From positions 4,776 through 68,775 of the forward strand of contig CAWIKX010000028.1 of assembly GCA_963836695.1 (NCBI GenBank): DNA of 64,000 nucleotides, read 5' to 3'. This document shows, piece after piece, positions 38,750-47,351 of the stretch; the stretch's first letter is position 1, and each line of letters starts with the position of its first letter. The position numbers were made by a program, and so were the translations under genes. The DNA comes from Roseiarcus sp963836695. Lineage in GTDB: Bacteria; Pseudomonadota; Alphaproteobacteria; Rhizobiales; Beijerinckiaceae. Under the pieces are notes generated by a model that ran no database searches, was not told the DNA's origin, and saw nothing but the letters and a program-made list of their open reading frames with translations.

Positions 38750-39736
38750 CTAAAGCGCCCGCATCCTGGTTTTCCCCGCTTTCTCCGCGGCGAGTCGATT
38801 GCGCAGCGGCAGGCCGAAGGCCTCCGCCTCGATCTCGAATACGTCGCCCTTTTGCGTCTTGATCCCGTCGCTAAACGAGAGGGTGCCGGTGCCGAAGAAA
38901 TGGACGTGCACGTCACCTGGGTGGCGAAACAGGCCATATTTAAAATGATGCGCCTCAAGGTTCGCGATCGAATGCGCCATATTTTGCTCGCCGGAGAGAA
39001 ACAGCTTCTCCCAGATCACTTCCTTAGCTCGCCGGATGCGCGACGTGCCGTTGATGTCGGCCGGCAGATCGCCGACGAGCAATTCCGGCCCGACGCTCGC
39101 GGGCCTGAGCTTCGAATGGGCGAGGTAGAGATAATTTTGCCGTTCGGTGACGTGGTCGGAAAACTCGTTGCCGAGCGCGAACCCGAGACGGACTGGGGCG
39201 CCGGTGTCATCGATCAGGTAGATGCCGACAATCTCCGGCTCTTCGCCGCCGTCCAGCGCGAAAGCGGGGCTCGGCAGATCGCCCTCAGGCGCTGCGAGGC
39301 TCGAACCGTCGCCCTTGTAGAACCACTCGGGTTGAGCGCCGGTTTCGCCCTTGGCCGGCCTGCCGCCCTCGAGGCCCAGTTTGAACATGCGCATCGAATC
39401 GGTGAGCTTCGCAGGATCGGCCAGATCCTTGTGCATTTTGTCCCGCCCCTCGGCCGAACCCAAATGCGTCAGGCCCGTTCCGGTGACGATGACATGCGCA
39501 GGATCCTTATGGTCGACGGGGCTAAGAACACGCCGCTCTTTCAGCGCCCGGGCCAGATCGACCGGTTTGCCGACTCCTCGGTCGGCGATAAGCTTCCGGA
39601 ACGAAACGCCCTCGGCGATAGCCTGGCGGGCGAGGTCAACCGTGGTGCGCGCGCCCTTGACCAGCCGGCTCTCCCCACGCGCAGTAACCGAAAGCGCCCG
39701 CTTGCCGTTCTCGTCTACGAATTGCGCCAGTCTCAC
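38750..39736 (-). CDS. FAH-family protein of the AraD1/GguC type
   Basis: A 328-residue protein of the fumarylacetoacetate hydrolase superfamily. It starts MRLAQFVDENGKRALSV and continues HVIVTGTGLTHLGSAEGRDKMH, GGEEPEIVGIYLIDDTGAPVRLGFALGNEFSDHVTE (metal-binding Glu/Asp region) and FFGTGTLSFSDGIK, the GguC/AraD1 pattern. These proteins occur with pentose and pentonate genes (GguC sits beside the ChvE-GguAB transporter in Agrobacterium); AraD1 was reported as an L-arabinonate-pathway dehydratase or aldolase-type enzyme. The ATG overlaps the stop of the HAD gene by four bases, so it is the last gene of the gntR-uxaA-HAD operon. Confidence 0.85.
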   Translation of the reverse strand: MRLAQFVDENGKRALSVTARGESRLVKGARTTVDLARQAIAEGVSFRKLIADRGVGKPVDLARALKERRVLSPVDHKDPAHVIVTGTGLTHLGSAEGRDKMHKDLADPAKLTDSMRMFKLGLEGGRPAKGETGAQPEWFYKGDGSSLAAPEGDLPSPAFALDGGEEPEIVGIYLIDDTGAPVRLGFALGNEFSDHVTERQNYLYLAHSKLRPASVGPELLVGDLPADINGTSRIRRAKEVIWEKLFLSGEQNMAHSIANLEAHHFKYGLFRHPGDVHVHFFGTGTLSFSDGIKTQKGDVFEIEAEAFGLPLRNRLAAEKAGKTRMRAL

Positions 39737-40416
39737 ACTTCTGCCCCTTCTTCAGCGCCGGAAGTCAGGCGCGCTTCAATCAGGTCGAAAATACGCGGAT
39801 CGGTGAAATTGCCAGCCGCGATTGTCGCGCCCGCCTCGATCAGAGTTCGTGAGTCAAGCGTCGTGGTCATGCCAACTACAGTAAGGCCTGCGGCTGCGGC
39901 AGCGCGAACGCCAGACAGAGAATCCTCGAAGGCCAGCGAATGGGTCGCGAGCGCGCCGGTGCGCTCGAGCGCCGTCAGATACGGCAAAGGATCGGGCTTC
40001 GAGCGCGCAAGCTCGCTGCCGATCACGACGATCGGCAAACGCTGCCCGACGCCCAACGCCGCGAGAACCTTCTCGGCATTGGCGCGCGGCGCGTTGGTGA
40101 CCACCGCTCGCCTGAGTCCGCGGCGGTCGGCAAAATCGAGCAGGGCAAGCGCGCCTAGAATAGGTTCGAGCTCGCCCAATGCGTCGCGATACGCTGCTTC
40201 CTTGGCGTCGAGAGCCGCCGTCTGCTCAATCGGCGACAGGTGCGAAAGGTAGCGACTGGCGATCATCGCGTTGGACGCGCCCATGATGTTCTGGGCGTAT
40301 TCGGAGCGATCAAGCTTAATTCCAAAAGGCGCAAAGACGCTCTGGAAAGCGACGAGATGCTCGGCGTCGCTATCCACCAACGTACCGTCGAGATCGAACA
40401 GAAGCGCGGTTTTCAT
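39733..40416 (-). CDS. HAD-family phosphatase (beta-phosphoglucomutase-like)
   Basis: A 227-residue haloacid dehalogenase superfamily phosphatase. Motif I is LLFDLDGTLVDSD (nucleophile Asp8), motif II VVTNAPRANAEK, motif III Lys in SELARSKPDPLPYL, motif IV AFEDSLSGVRAAAAAG. The large alpha-helical cap between motif I and II fits the phosphoglycolate phosphatase/beta-phosphoglucomutase branch. It is in the sugar-acid operon, 22 bases after uxaA and overlapping the AraD1-like gene. The substrate is probably a small sugar phosphate; not assigned. The start at 40416 lacks a strong ribosome-binding site. Confidence 0.87.
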   Translation of the reverse strand: MKTALLFDLDGTLVDSDAEHLVAFQSVFAPFGIKLDRSEYAQNIMGASNAMIASRYLSHLSPIEQTAALDAKEAAYRDALGELEPILGALALLDFADRRGLRRAVVTNAPRANAEKVLAALGVGQRLPIVVIGSELARSKPDPLPYLTALERTGALATHSLAFEDSLSGVRAAAAAGLTVVGMTTTLDSRTLIEAGATIAAGNFTDPRIFDLIEARLTSGAEEGAEV

Positions 40417-40438
40417 GACGGCCGCGAGATGGCGCACT

Positions 40439-41959
40439 TTACATGGTCGCTCCGATTTGCCAGGGAGCGAATTCCGCGTCCCCATAGCCCAAAAGCTCGG
40501 ACTTGGTCCGTTCGCCGGACGCGACCGCGAGCACCTTGTCGAAAATCTCTTGGCCCTTGTCCGCGATCGAGACGCCGTCGACAACATCGCCGCAATTGAT
40601 GTCCATGTCTTCGATCATCCGGCGGTAGGTGTCATTGTTCGTAGCGAGCTTGACCGAGGGCGTCGGCTTGCAGCCATAGGCCGAGCCGCGCCCGGTCGTG
40701 AAGCAAAGAACATTGGCGCCACCGGCGACTTGGCCCGTGGCCGACACGGGATCATAACCTGGCGTATCCATGAACACGAAGCCCTTGGCGGTGACCGGTT
40801 GGGCGTATTCATAGACCTCGTTCAGCGCGGTCGTGCCGCCTTTCGCGGCCGCGCCCAAGGACTTCTCCAAGATGGTCGTCAGGCCCCCGGCCTTGTTTCC
40901 GGGCGAGGGATTGTTGTTCATCTCTCCGCCGTTGCGGGCGCAATAATCCTCCCACCAACGGATGCGCTCGACCAGCTTGTGACCGATCTCCGGCGTCGCG
41001 GCGCGCCGGGTCAACAAATGCTCCGCGCCATAAATCTCCGGCGTCTCCGAAAGAATCGCCGTGCCGCCGCTGCGCACCAGAATGTCGACCGCGGCGCCCA
41101 GCGCAGGGTTGGCGGTGATGCCCGAATAGCCGTCCGAGCCGCCGCATTGGAGCGCAAGCGTAAGCTCGCTCGCAGGCGTTGGCTCTCGCTCGGCGCGATT
41201 GAGCCCGGGCAGCATTGAACGGATGCGCTCCATGCCGGCTTCGACGGTCTTGCGCGTGCCGCCGGTCGCCTGGATCGTCATGCTGTGGAACGTCTCACTC
41301 TCGACGATCCCATATTCCTCCTTCATGCGGCCGATCTGAAACACCTCGCAGCCAAGCCCCACCATCAGCGTCGCGCCAATGTTTGGATTTCCGGCGTAGC
41401 CCCATTGCGTGCGCATGAGCGCGTCGAATCCCACGCCCTTGGCGGCGATGCCGCAACCCGTGCCATGGACGAGTGCAATGACGCCGTCGACATTCGGATA
41501 GTCCGCTAGAAGGTCCGAGCGCTCGACCTCCTTCGCGATCAGCCGCGCGACGGTCGCCGAGCAATTCACCGACGTCAGAATAGCCAGATAGTTGCGCGTG
41601 CCAACCTTGCGGTTCGCGCGCCGATAGCCCTGAAAGGTCGGCTGTTCCTCAATGGGGAGAATATTCTCGCGGCGCGCGTCCTCGCCAAAGTGATAGTCGC
41701 GCGCAAATTCCTTGATCGCGCAATTATGTTCATGCACCCACTCGCCTGCGGCGATCGTCCGGGAGGCGAATCCAATGATTTGCCCGAACTTGCGGATCGG
41801 CTCGCCCTCCCCGACCGGGGCGGCCGCCATCTTGTGGCCCTTCGGAACGCGTTCGCGCGCCCGGACGCCGGCCGTGGGTTCGGAGCCGGCTGAAATCTCA
41901 TCGATGGCGATGATGACATTGTCCGAGGGGTCGAGGCGCAGAGCGCGAGGCGTGGTCAT
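40439..41959 (-). CDS. UxaA-family sugar-acid dehydratase
   Basis: A 506-residue iron-dependent dehydratase of the altronate/galactarate family. The N-terminal SAF domain (residues about 10-100, DNVIIAIDEISAG, then VHEHN) is followed by the core: GYRRANRKVGTRNYLAILTSVNCSATVA, then VHGTGCGIA, NIGATLMVGLGCE and LALQCGGSDGYSGITANPALG. C-terminal FTTGRGSAYGCKPTPSVKLATNN completes it. The family includes D-altronate, galactarate, and also D-arabinonate/L-fuconate dehydratases. In this context a pentonate or hexonate is likely, since an XylX-type dehydratase and a KGSA dehydrogenase are encoded divergently. The exact substrate is open. Confidence 0.93.
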   Translation of the reverse strand: MTTPRALRLDPSDNVIIAIDEISAGSEPTAGVRARERVPKGHKMAAAPVGEGEPIRKFGQIIGFASRTIAAGEWVHEHNCAIKEFARDYHFGEDARRENILPIEEQPTFQGYRRANRKVGTRNYLAILTSVNCSATVARLIAKEVERSDLLADYPNVDGVIALVHGTGCGIAAKGVGFDALMRTQWGYAGNPNIGATLMVGLGCEVFQIGRMKEEYGIVESETFHSMTIQATGGTRKTVEAGMERIRSMLPGLNRAEREPTPASELTLALQCGGSDGYSGITANPALGAAVDILVRSGGTAILSETPEIYGAEHLLTRRAATPEIGHKLVERIRWWEDYCARNGGEMNNNPSPGNKAGGLTTILEKSLGAAAKGGTTALNEVYEYAQPVTAKGFVFMDTPGYDPVSATGQVAGGANVLCFTTGRGSAYGCKPTPSVKLATNNDTYRRMIEDMDINCGDVVDGVSIADKGQEIFDKVLAVASGERTKSELLGYGDAEFAPWQIGATM

Positions 41960-41985
41960 GATTCCCGTTTATCCATTGCAAAGTC

Positions 41986-42654
41986 TTAGGAAGAAAAAAG
42001 TTCTGGCTGCCGCCTTGCGAGATTTTCGAGCCTGTCGGCGGTGATCAGGAGATGCCGCTTCATCGCTTCGCGCGCCGCAGCGGGATCCTCGGCCTCGATT
42101 GCACTTGCGACCGCGGAGTGCTCCTTTAGCGAAGCACGAAGCTGTCCTGGCGTTGACATAGTCAACCTTCGCGTTCTTTCCAGATGGACGCGTAGAGACT
42201 CGAGAACGTCGTCGGCGCGCGCCATCTTCAGGCGAGCGGTCAATATCCGATGGAACGCCACGTCGAGCGCGTAGAACGTCGTTGGATCCTCGTCGGCGGC
42301 TGCGTTGGCTTGCTCCTTGAGGTTGGCCGCAAGCGCACCCATGTCGGCGCGGGTCATACGGCGCGCCGCCTCGGCGGCGATCTCTCCCTCGACCGCTCCG
42401 CGGATGAAAAGACGTTCGCGGACGTCATTCAATGAGATGCGCGTAACGAATGACCCATGCTGCGGTTCGACATCGACAAGACGATCATAGGCAAGCCGGC
42501 TGACGGCTGCCGAAACGGGAAAGCGCGAAACGCGGAGCTTCTCGCACAATCTTGCCTTGTTGATCAGACTGCCCGGTTCGAGCGCCCCGGAGAGAATCGC
42601 TTCCTTCAGTTCGCCGTACACGGCATCCGCCTTCGAATGGGCGCCCTTCGCCAA
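41986..42654 (-). CDS. GntR-family regulator, FCD (FadR) subfamily
   Basis: A 222-residue regulator. The N-terminal winged helix is AVYGELKEAILSGALEPGSLINKARLCEKLRVSRFPVSAAVSRLAYDRLVDVEPQHGSFV. The FCD effector domain has the metal-binding residues (FRGAVEG-like RLFIRGAVEGEIAAEAAR, DVAFHRIL with Asp and His, KEHSAVASAIEAED). Start: a TTG at 42654 close to GGGAGGG. It begins the uxaA operon (26 bases to uxaA) and is divergent from the xylX operon; a perfect palindrome between them is a candidate operator. Probably senses the sugar acid. Confidence 0.92.
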   Translation of the reverse strand: MAKGAHSKADAVYGELKEAILSGALEPGSLINKARLCEKLRVSRFPVSAAVSRLAYDRLVDVEPQHGSFVTRISLNDVRERLFIRGAVEGEIAAEAARRMTRADMGALAANLKEQANAAADEDPTTFYALDVAFHRILTARLKMARADDVLESLRVHLERTRRLTMSTPGQLRASLKEHSAVASAIEAEDPAAAREAMKRHLLITADRLENLARRQPELFSS

Positions 42655-42705
42655 ATCCCTCCCCGCAACTTATAGGGTCGGGCGAAACGCTTCGCCTGTT
42701 CCCCG

Positions 42706-42717
42706 CTAACATGTTAG
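42706..42717. promoter_or_regulatory. Perfect palindrome CTAACATGTTAG, candidate GntR operator
   Basis: A 12-bp perfect palindrome in the 122-base gap between the divergent GntR/UxaA and XylX operons, 60 bases before the XylX start codon. Its size and AT-rich symmetric form are typical of FCD-GntR sites. No experimental match is known to me. Confidence 0.5.
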
Positions 42718-42776
42718 AGGCTAGAGAGGCGGCGCGGCCCCGTCAATCCTCCAAACGCCGCGCTCAGGGGACGCCG

Positions 42777-43955
42777 ATGCCGACACTCAACCTCCGCGAA
42801 GAGATGACACTGCCCGAAGACCGTTTCTCCGGCGCTTTGGCCGGACGCGTTTGGCGAGCCGATGTCGGCGGCCCCTCTGTCATCGCGGTCCGAGAAGGCG
42901 GCGTGTTCGACATCAGCGCGGCGTTCCCGACGATGCGCGATCTGTGCGAGGCCGCCTCCCCCGCCGAGGCGCTGCGAAAGGCGGAGGGCCCTCGGATCGG
43001 CGCGCTTGGCGACGTTCTCGCCCACACGGCGCGCGACAACCGCGCCTCGATGAACCCGCGTCTGCTTGCGCCCATCGACCTCCAGTCAATCAAGGCCGCG
43101 GGCGTTACGTTCGCGCAATCGCTGCTCGAGCGGGTAATCGAAGAGCGCGCGCGCGGCAGCCGCGAGGGCGCGGCGCAGGCGCGCGAAGAGATCGTGCGCG
43201 TTCTCGGCGACGATCTCAGCACGCTCAAGCCCGGCTCACCCGCGGCGATGCGGCTCAAGGATACGCTGGTCAAGGCCGGCGCCTGGTCGCAATATCTCGA
43301 GGTGGGCATCGGCCCCGACGTCGAGGTGTTCACTAAGAGCCAGCCGATGTCAGCTGTCGGAACCGGCGACGACGCCGGGTTCCATAGCGCCTCTCTTTGG
43401 AACAACCCAGAACCCGAGATCGCGCTTGCGGTCGCATCTACGGGCGCAATCGTCGGCGCGATGCTCGCCAATGACGTCAATCTGCGCGATTTCGAGGGGC
43501 GTTCGGCCCTCCTGCTCGGCAAGGCCAAGGACCAGAACGCAAGTTGCGTGGTCGGCCCGTTTCTCCGCTTCTTCGACGACACGTTCACTCTTGATGACGT
43601 GCGGGGGGCTACGATTTCCCTTCTGGTCGAGGGCGAGGATGGCTTCAAGCTCGCAGGCGGCTCCTCGATGGCCAAGATCAGCCGCGATCCGACCGACATC
43701 GTTGGGCAAACGATCGGCGCCAACCACGCCTATCCCGACGGCTTCGTCCTCCTGCTCGGGACGATGTTCGCGCCCGTCGCCGACCGCGGCGCGCCTGGCA
43801 TGGGTTTCACGCACAAGTCGGGCGATATTGTCACGATCAGCACTGAGAAGCTCGGGCGCCTCGTCAACCGGATGCGGCCGTGCGAAGAGTGCGAACGCTG
43901 GACGTTCGGAGCCGGCGCGCTCATGCGCAATCTCGCCAAGCGGGGCTTGATTTAA
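42777..43955 (+). CDS. 2-keto-3-deoxy-pentonate dehydratase (XylX-like, FAH family)
   Basis: A 392-residue enzyme of the fumarylacetoacetate hydrolase superfamily, closely resembling Caulobacter XylX, which dehydrates 2-keto-3-deoxy-D-xylonate to 2-oxoglutarate semialdehyde. Matching stretches include LLAPIDLQSIKAAGVTFA, then LLERVIEERARG, SQYLEVGIGPDVEVFTKSQ, NNPEPEIALAVAS, NDVNLRDFEGRSALLLGKAKDQNASC and KLGRLVNRMRPCEEC. The metal-ligand Glu/Asp region is intact. Start: ATG 42777, giving a normal length. It begins an operon with the aldehyde dehydrogenase and PfkB kinase. Confidence 0.9.
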   Translation: MPTLNLREEMTLPEDRFSGALAGRVWRADVGGPSVIAVREGGVFDISAAFPTMRDLCEAASPAEALRKAEGPRIGALGDVLAHTARDNRASMNPRLLAPIDLQSIKAAGVTFAQSLLERVIEERARGSREGAAQAREEIVRVLGDDLSTLKPGSPAAMRLKDTLVKAGAWSQYLEVGIGPDVEVFTKSQPMSAVGTGDDAGFHSASLWNNPEPEIALAVASTGAIVGAMLANDVNLRDFEGRSALLLGKAKDQNASCVVGPFLRFFDDTFTLDDVRGATISLLVEGEDGFKLAGGSSMAKISRDPTDIVGQTIGANHAYPDGFVLLLGTMFAPVADRGAPGMGFTHKSGDIVTISTEKLGRLVNRMRPCEECERWTFGAGALMRNLAKRGLI

Positions 43956-44001
43956 GCGGCTCGGCGCCAAAGTTTGGTAGACAAGGTAAGGACTAGAAGC
44001 C

Positions 44002-45438
44002 ATGGGCGCGCACCAGAACTATATCGCCGGAGAATGGGTGGACGGCTCGACGGTCACCCGCGACATCAACCCGTCGGACACGAACGATCTCGTAGGCGAG
44101 TACGCGCAAGCCGACGCTGCTCAGACGAACGCCGCGATCGAGGCGGCCCATGCCGCGTTTCCTGCCTGGTCGCGGACGACGCCGCAGGAGCGGCACGATA
44201 TTCTGCTGCGCGTCTCGACCGAGATTCTCGCCCGTCGTGAGGAACTCGGGCGTTTGCTATCGCGCGAAGAAGGCAAAACGCTTGCAGAAGGCATCGGCGA
44301 AGCGGGCCGGGCCGGGCAGATCTTCGACTTTTTCGCCGGCGAGGCGTTGAGGATTCCGGGCGAGAAGCTTGCCAGCGTCCGGCCGAACGTCGACATTGAG
44401 GTCACGCGCGAGCCGCTCGGCGTCGTTGGCATTATCGCGCCGTGGAACTTCCCGATTGCGATCCCCGCCTGGAAGATCGCGCCGGCTCTCGCCTACGGCA
44501 ACACCGTCGTCTTCAAGCCCGCCGACCTTGTCCCCGGCTGCGCCCACGCGCTGTCCGAAATAATCGTACGCGCCGGCGTTCCCAAAGGCGTGTTTAACCT
44601 TGTCGTCGGGCGCGGTTCCGTGGTCGGCCAGGCGATCCTTGACCACAAGAAAGTCGATGCGGTGACATTCACCGGGTCGGTTGCGACCGGGACCAAGGTC
44701 GCGGCCGCCTGCGCTAAGGCGATGCGTAGGTTCCAGCTCGAGATGGGCGGCAAAAATCCGCTCGTTGTCCTCGCCGACGCGGACCTCAAGACCGCAGTCG
44801 AATGCGCGGTCAACGGCGCCTATTTCTCGACCGGCCAACGCTGCACGGCGTCGTCGCGCCTCATCGTCGAAGAGCCCATCTACCGGCGCTTCGCGGACGC
44901 CCTCACGGAGCGCATGCGCGCGCTCGTCATCGACGACGCGCTGAAAGCCGAAACGCATATCGGGCCGGTTGTCGACGCGGGCCAGTTCGAGCAGGATCTC
45001 TCCTACGTTTCGATCGGCCAGAGCGAAGGCGCCAAGCTGGCGCTGGGTGGCGAGCGGCTAAACCGAGCCACGCCCGGGTTCTACATGGCTCCTGCCTTGT
45101 TTCTCGACGCCGACAACAAGATGCGCATCTCCCGCGAGGAAATCTTCGGCCCCGTATCGGCCATGATCCCGGCGCGCGACTATGAGCACGCTTTGGCGAT
45201 CGCCAACGACACCGAATTCGGTCTGTGCGCCGGCATCTGCACGACAAGCCTCAAGCATGCTTCGCATTTCAAGCGCAACGCCGAGGTTGGGATGACAATG
45301 GTCAATCTGCCGACGGCGGGCGTCGACTATCACGTGCCGTTTGGCGGCCGTAAAGCGTCGAACCTCGGCCCGCGCGAGCAGGGACGCTATGCGGCGGAGT
45401 TCTATACGACGGTGAAGACGGCCTATACGATGGCGTGA
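44002..45438 (+). CDS. 2-oxoglutarate semialdehyde dehydrogenase (KGSADH-like)
   Basis: A 478-residue NAD(P)-dependent aldehyde dehydrogenase. The general-base Glu is in FQLEMGGKNPLVVL, the catalytic Cys in STGQRCTASSR, and the NAD-binding Asn in IIAPWNFPIAIPAWK. Other marks are TFTGSVATGTKVAAACAKAM and EIFGPVSAMI. As the gene right after an XylX-like dehydratase it most likely oxidises 2-oxoglutarate semialdehyde to 2-oxoglutarate, feeding the TCA cycle. The family alone does not prove the substrate. The next gene starts 32 bases downstream, so the two are linked. Confidence 0.92.
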   Translation: MGAHQNYIAGEWVDGSTVTRDINPSDTNDLVGEYAQADAAQTNAAIEAAHAAFPAWSRTTPQERHDILLRVSTEILARREELGRLLSREEGKTLAEGIGEAGRAGQIFDFFAGEALRIPGEKLASVRPNVDIEVTREPLGVVGIIAPWNFPIAIPAWKIAPALAYGNTVVFKPADLVPGCAHALSEIIVRAGVPKGVFNLVVGRGSVVGQAILDHKKVDAVTFTGSVATGTKVAAACAKAMRRFQLEMGGKNPLVVLADADLKTAVECAVNGAYFSTGQRCTASSRLIVEEPIYRRFADALTERMRALVIDDALKAETHIGPVVDAGQFEQDLSYVSIGQSEGAKLALGGERLNRATPGFYMAPALFLDADNKMRISREEIFGPVSAMIPARDYEHALAIANDTEFGLCAGICTTSLKHASHFKRNAEVGMTMVNLPTAGVDYHVPFGGRKASNLGPREQGRYAAEFYTTVKTAYTMA

Positions 45439-45470
45439 AGTCGACGACGCTCGGGGGAAACCTTAGTCAA

Positions 45471-46430
45471 ATGATCCTGATCTCCGGCGAGGCGCTGATC
45501 GATCTCATCCCCGACCCGATGAAATCGAGCGCCTACGATGCCGTGCTCGGCGGCTCGCCTTACAATGTCGCAATCGGATTGAGCCGCCTGGGGGCGCCGA
45601 CGGGCTTCATCTCCCGCCTTTCCGCTGACGGCAACGGCGAGGCTCTTGCGACCTCATTAGCCGAGAACGGTGTCGATCTTCACCATGTCGCGCGCAATTC
45701 GCGCCCAACGATGCTCGCCTTCGTCATGCGCGGCACCGCCAAGACGGGATCGCGGTATTCGTTTTACACCGATGCGACAACCTACGACGGACCCTGGCCG
45801 TTTCCAGCCGAATGGCCAAAGGACGCGCATCACCTGCATGTGGGATCGGTCGCCGCAATCGACGGCCGCCATGCGCAATCGGTGCTCGCGGCGCTGGCTG
45901 CAGCGCGCCCGCACGCGACGATCAGCTTCGATCCGAACATCCGCCCTCTCGTGACTCCGGATCGCAACTCCGTCGTGCAGCTTGTGGAGCATGAGGTCTC
46001 GCTGGCGCATTTGGTCAAGGCTAGCCAGGAGGACCTTGAATGGCTCTATCCAGAGCGCGGCATTGAGGAGATCCTCGCCGCCTGGACAAAGTCCGGCCCG
46101 CGATTCTGTATCGCGACAATGGGGGAGCGCGGCGCGCTCGCCATGCTCGGCAAGGAACGCATCGAGGTTCCGGCGCCGCATGTCGAGGTGGTCGACACTG
46201 TCGGCGCGGGAGACAGCTTCATGTCCGCGCTCCTGTCGGCGATGGACCGCGACCAGGCGCTCGGAGCCGAGCCGCCGGCGCCATCCCGGAGCGAACTCGA
46301 AAGTTGGCTCCGCTTTGCGGCGGCGGCGTCTGCAATCACCTGCACGCGCAAGGGTTCGGACCCACCGACGCGCACGGAAGTCGAAGCGGCGCTTGTGCCA
46401 GGGTTGGAAATTCGTGGTGTGAGTCACTAA
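45471..46430 (+). CDS. PfkB-family sugar kinase (fructokinase/KDG kinase-like)
   Basis: A 319-residue ribokinase-superfamily kinase. Start: ATG at 45471; a GTG at 45435 overlaps the previous gene. The N-terminal motif is GEALIDLIPDP with the GGSPYNVAIGLSRLG substrate loop (residues about 25-40), and the C-terminal ATP/anion-hole motif is DTVGAGDSFMSALL (catalytic Asp). The sequence is closest in style to fructokinase. In this operon it might phosphorylate a sugar or a 2-keto-3-deoxy acid, alternatively serve fructose from the Frc-type transporter 14 kb away. The substrate is open. Confidence 0.9.
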   Translation: MILISGEALIDLIPDPMKSSAYDAVLGGSPYNVAIGLSRLGAPTGFISRLSADGNGEALATSLAENGVDLHHVARNSRPTMLAFVMRGTAKTGSRYSFYTDATTYDGPWPFPAEWPKDAHHLHVGSVAAIDGRHAQSVLAALAAARPHATISFDPNIRPLVTPDRNSVVQLVEHEVSLAHLVKASQEDLEWLYPERGIEEILAAWTKSGPRFCIATMGERGALAMLGKERIEVPAPHVEVVDTVGAGDSFMSALLSAMDRDQALGAEPPAPSRSELESWLRFAAAASAITCTRKGSDPPTRTEVEAALVPGLEIRGVSH

Positions 46431-46512
46431 GTAAAGGGCGGCGGTGGCGGGCGTTGCGGGCGTCAACCGGCCGGTCTAAAATCGCAATCGAACAATAGTG
46501 GGAATCACCGTT

Positions 46513-46923
46513 ATGGCGTCGAGCGACGCTCTCCCTGGTCCGCGCCGTCAGCGGCCGTTATCGCCGCATCTCAGCATCTATCGGCCAACAATGACGATGG
46601 CGATGTCGATCGCTCATCGAATAAGCGGCGTCGCTCTTTATATCGGCGTCCTGCTGCTCGCCTGGCTCCTCATCGCGGCGTCCGCCGACGCCTCGACTTT
46701 CACCGTGTTTTCCGGCTTCCTCGCTTCGTTCGTCGGACGTCTCGTGCTGTTCGTCGTCACCTGGGCTCTCTTTCATCACCTTGTCGGAGGCGTTCGTCAC
46801 ATCTTCTGGGATGCAGGTTATGGCCTCGATGCGCCGTTGCGCGACCAGATGGCCTGGGCGACCTTGATCGGAGGCTTCACGTTGACCGTCGTCGTATGGA
46901 TCATAGGCCTGGCGGTTCGGTAG
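46513..46923 (+). CDS. sdhC: Succinate dehydrogenase cytochrome b556 subunit
   Basis: A 136-residue membrane anchor of complex II. The signature RPLSPHLSIYRP is at residues about 13-24, followed by the first helix region MSIAHRISGVALYIGVLLLAWLL. The heme-binding region is HHLVGGVRHIFWDAG (His ligand and conserved Asp). Three membrane helices are seen, the last being LIGGFTLTVVVWIIGL. The ATG at 46513 is used; GTG 46498 is an alternative. First gene of sdhCDAB, 13 bases before sdhD. Confidence 0.95.
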   Translation: MASSDALPGPRRQRPLSPHLSIYRPTMTMAMSIAHRISGVALYIGVLLLAWLLIAASADASTFTVFSGFLASFVGRLVLFVVTWALFHHLVGGVRHIFWDAGYGLDAPLRDQMAWATLIGGFTLTVVVWIIGLAVR

Positions 46924-46936
46924 GGGGAGAACGCAA

Positions 46937-47327
46937 TTGGTCAACCATCCAGGCGATCTGCGCACCCCCCTCGGTAGGGTCCGGTTCCTTGGCTCCGGAC
47001 GCTCGGGGACCACCGAGGCGTGGCTCATTCATGTCACCTCCGTCGCGCTCATCCCAGTCTCGATCGGCTTCGTCTGGCTGATGGTCGACCTCCTGCGCAA
47101 GGACTATAACGGCGTGCGGGCCGAGCTCGACGCACCCCGTCCCGGCGATTCTGCTCTTGGCTTTCATTCTCGCTGGCATCCTCCATATGGAGCTCGGCAT
47201 GCGCTCCGTCATAGTCGACTACGTCGGTGGCCAGTCGCGCACGTGGGCGCTGGCCGCCAACACGTGTTTCGCCGCGCTTCTTGCACTAGCCTGCCTCTAT
47301 GCGACGCTGCGCGTCGCCTTCACCTGA
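46937..47327 (+). pseudogene. sdhD: Succinate dehydrogenase membrane anchor SdhD, one frameshift
   Basis: TTG start at 46937 with GGGGGAGA before it. The first frame gives NHPGDLRTPLGRVRFLGSG, SGTTEAWLIHVTSVALIPVSI and GFVWLMVDLLRKDYNGVRAEL, a good SdhD beginning. After about 47130 the frame goes wrong. If one base there (the A of CTCGACGCAC) is dropped, it continues as HPVPAILLLAFILAGILHM, ELGMRSVIVDYVGGQSRTW and ALAANTCFAALLALACLYA, ending in FT at TGA 47325-47327, a complete 129-residue SdhD. As complex II needs SdhD, a sequencing error is the likeliest cause. Otherwise complex II would be defective. Confidence 0.88.
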
Positions 47328-47351
47328 CCAACCTTTAGAAGACGGACATCG

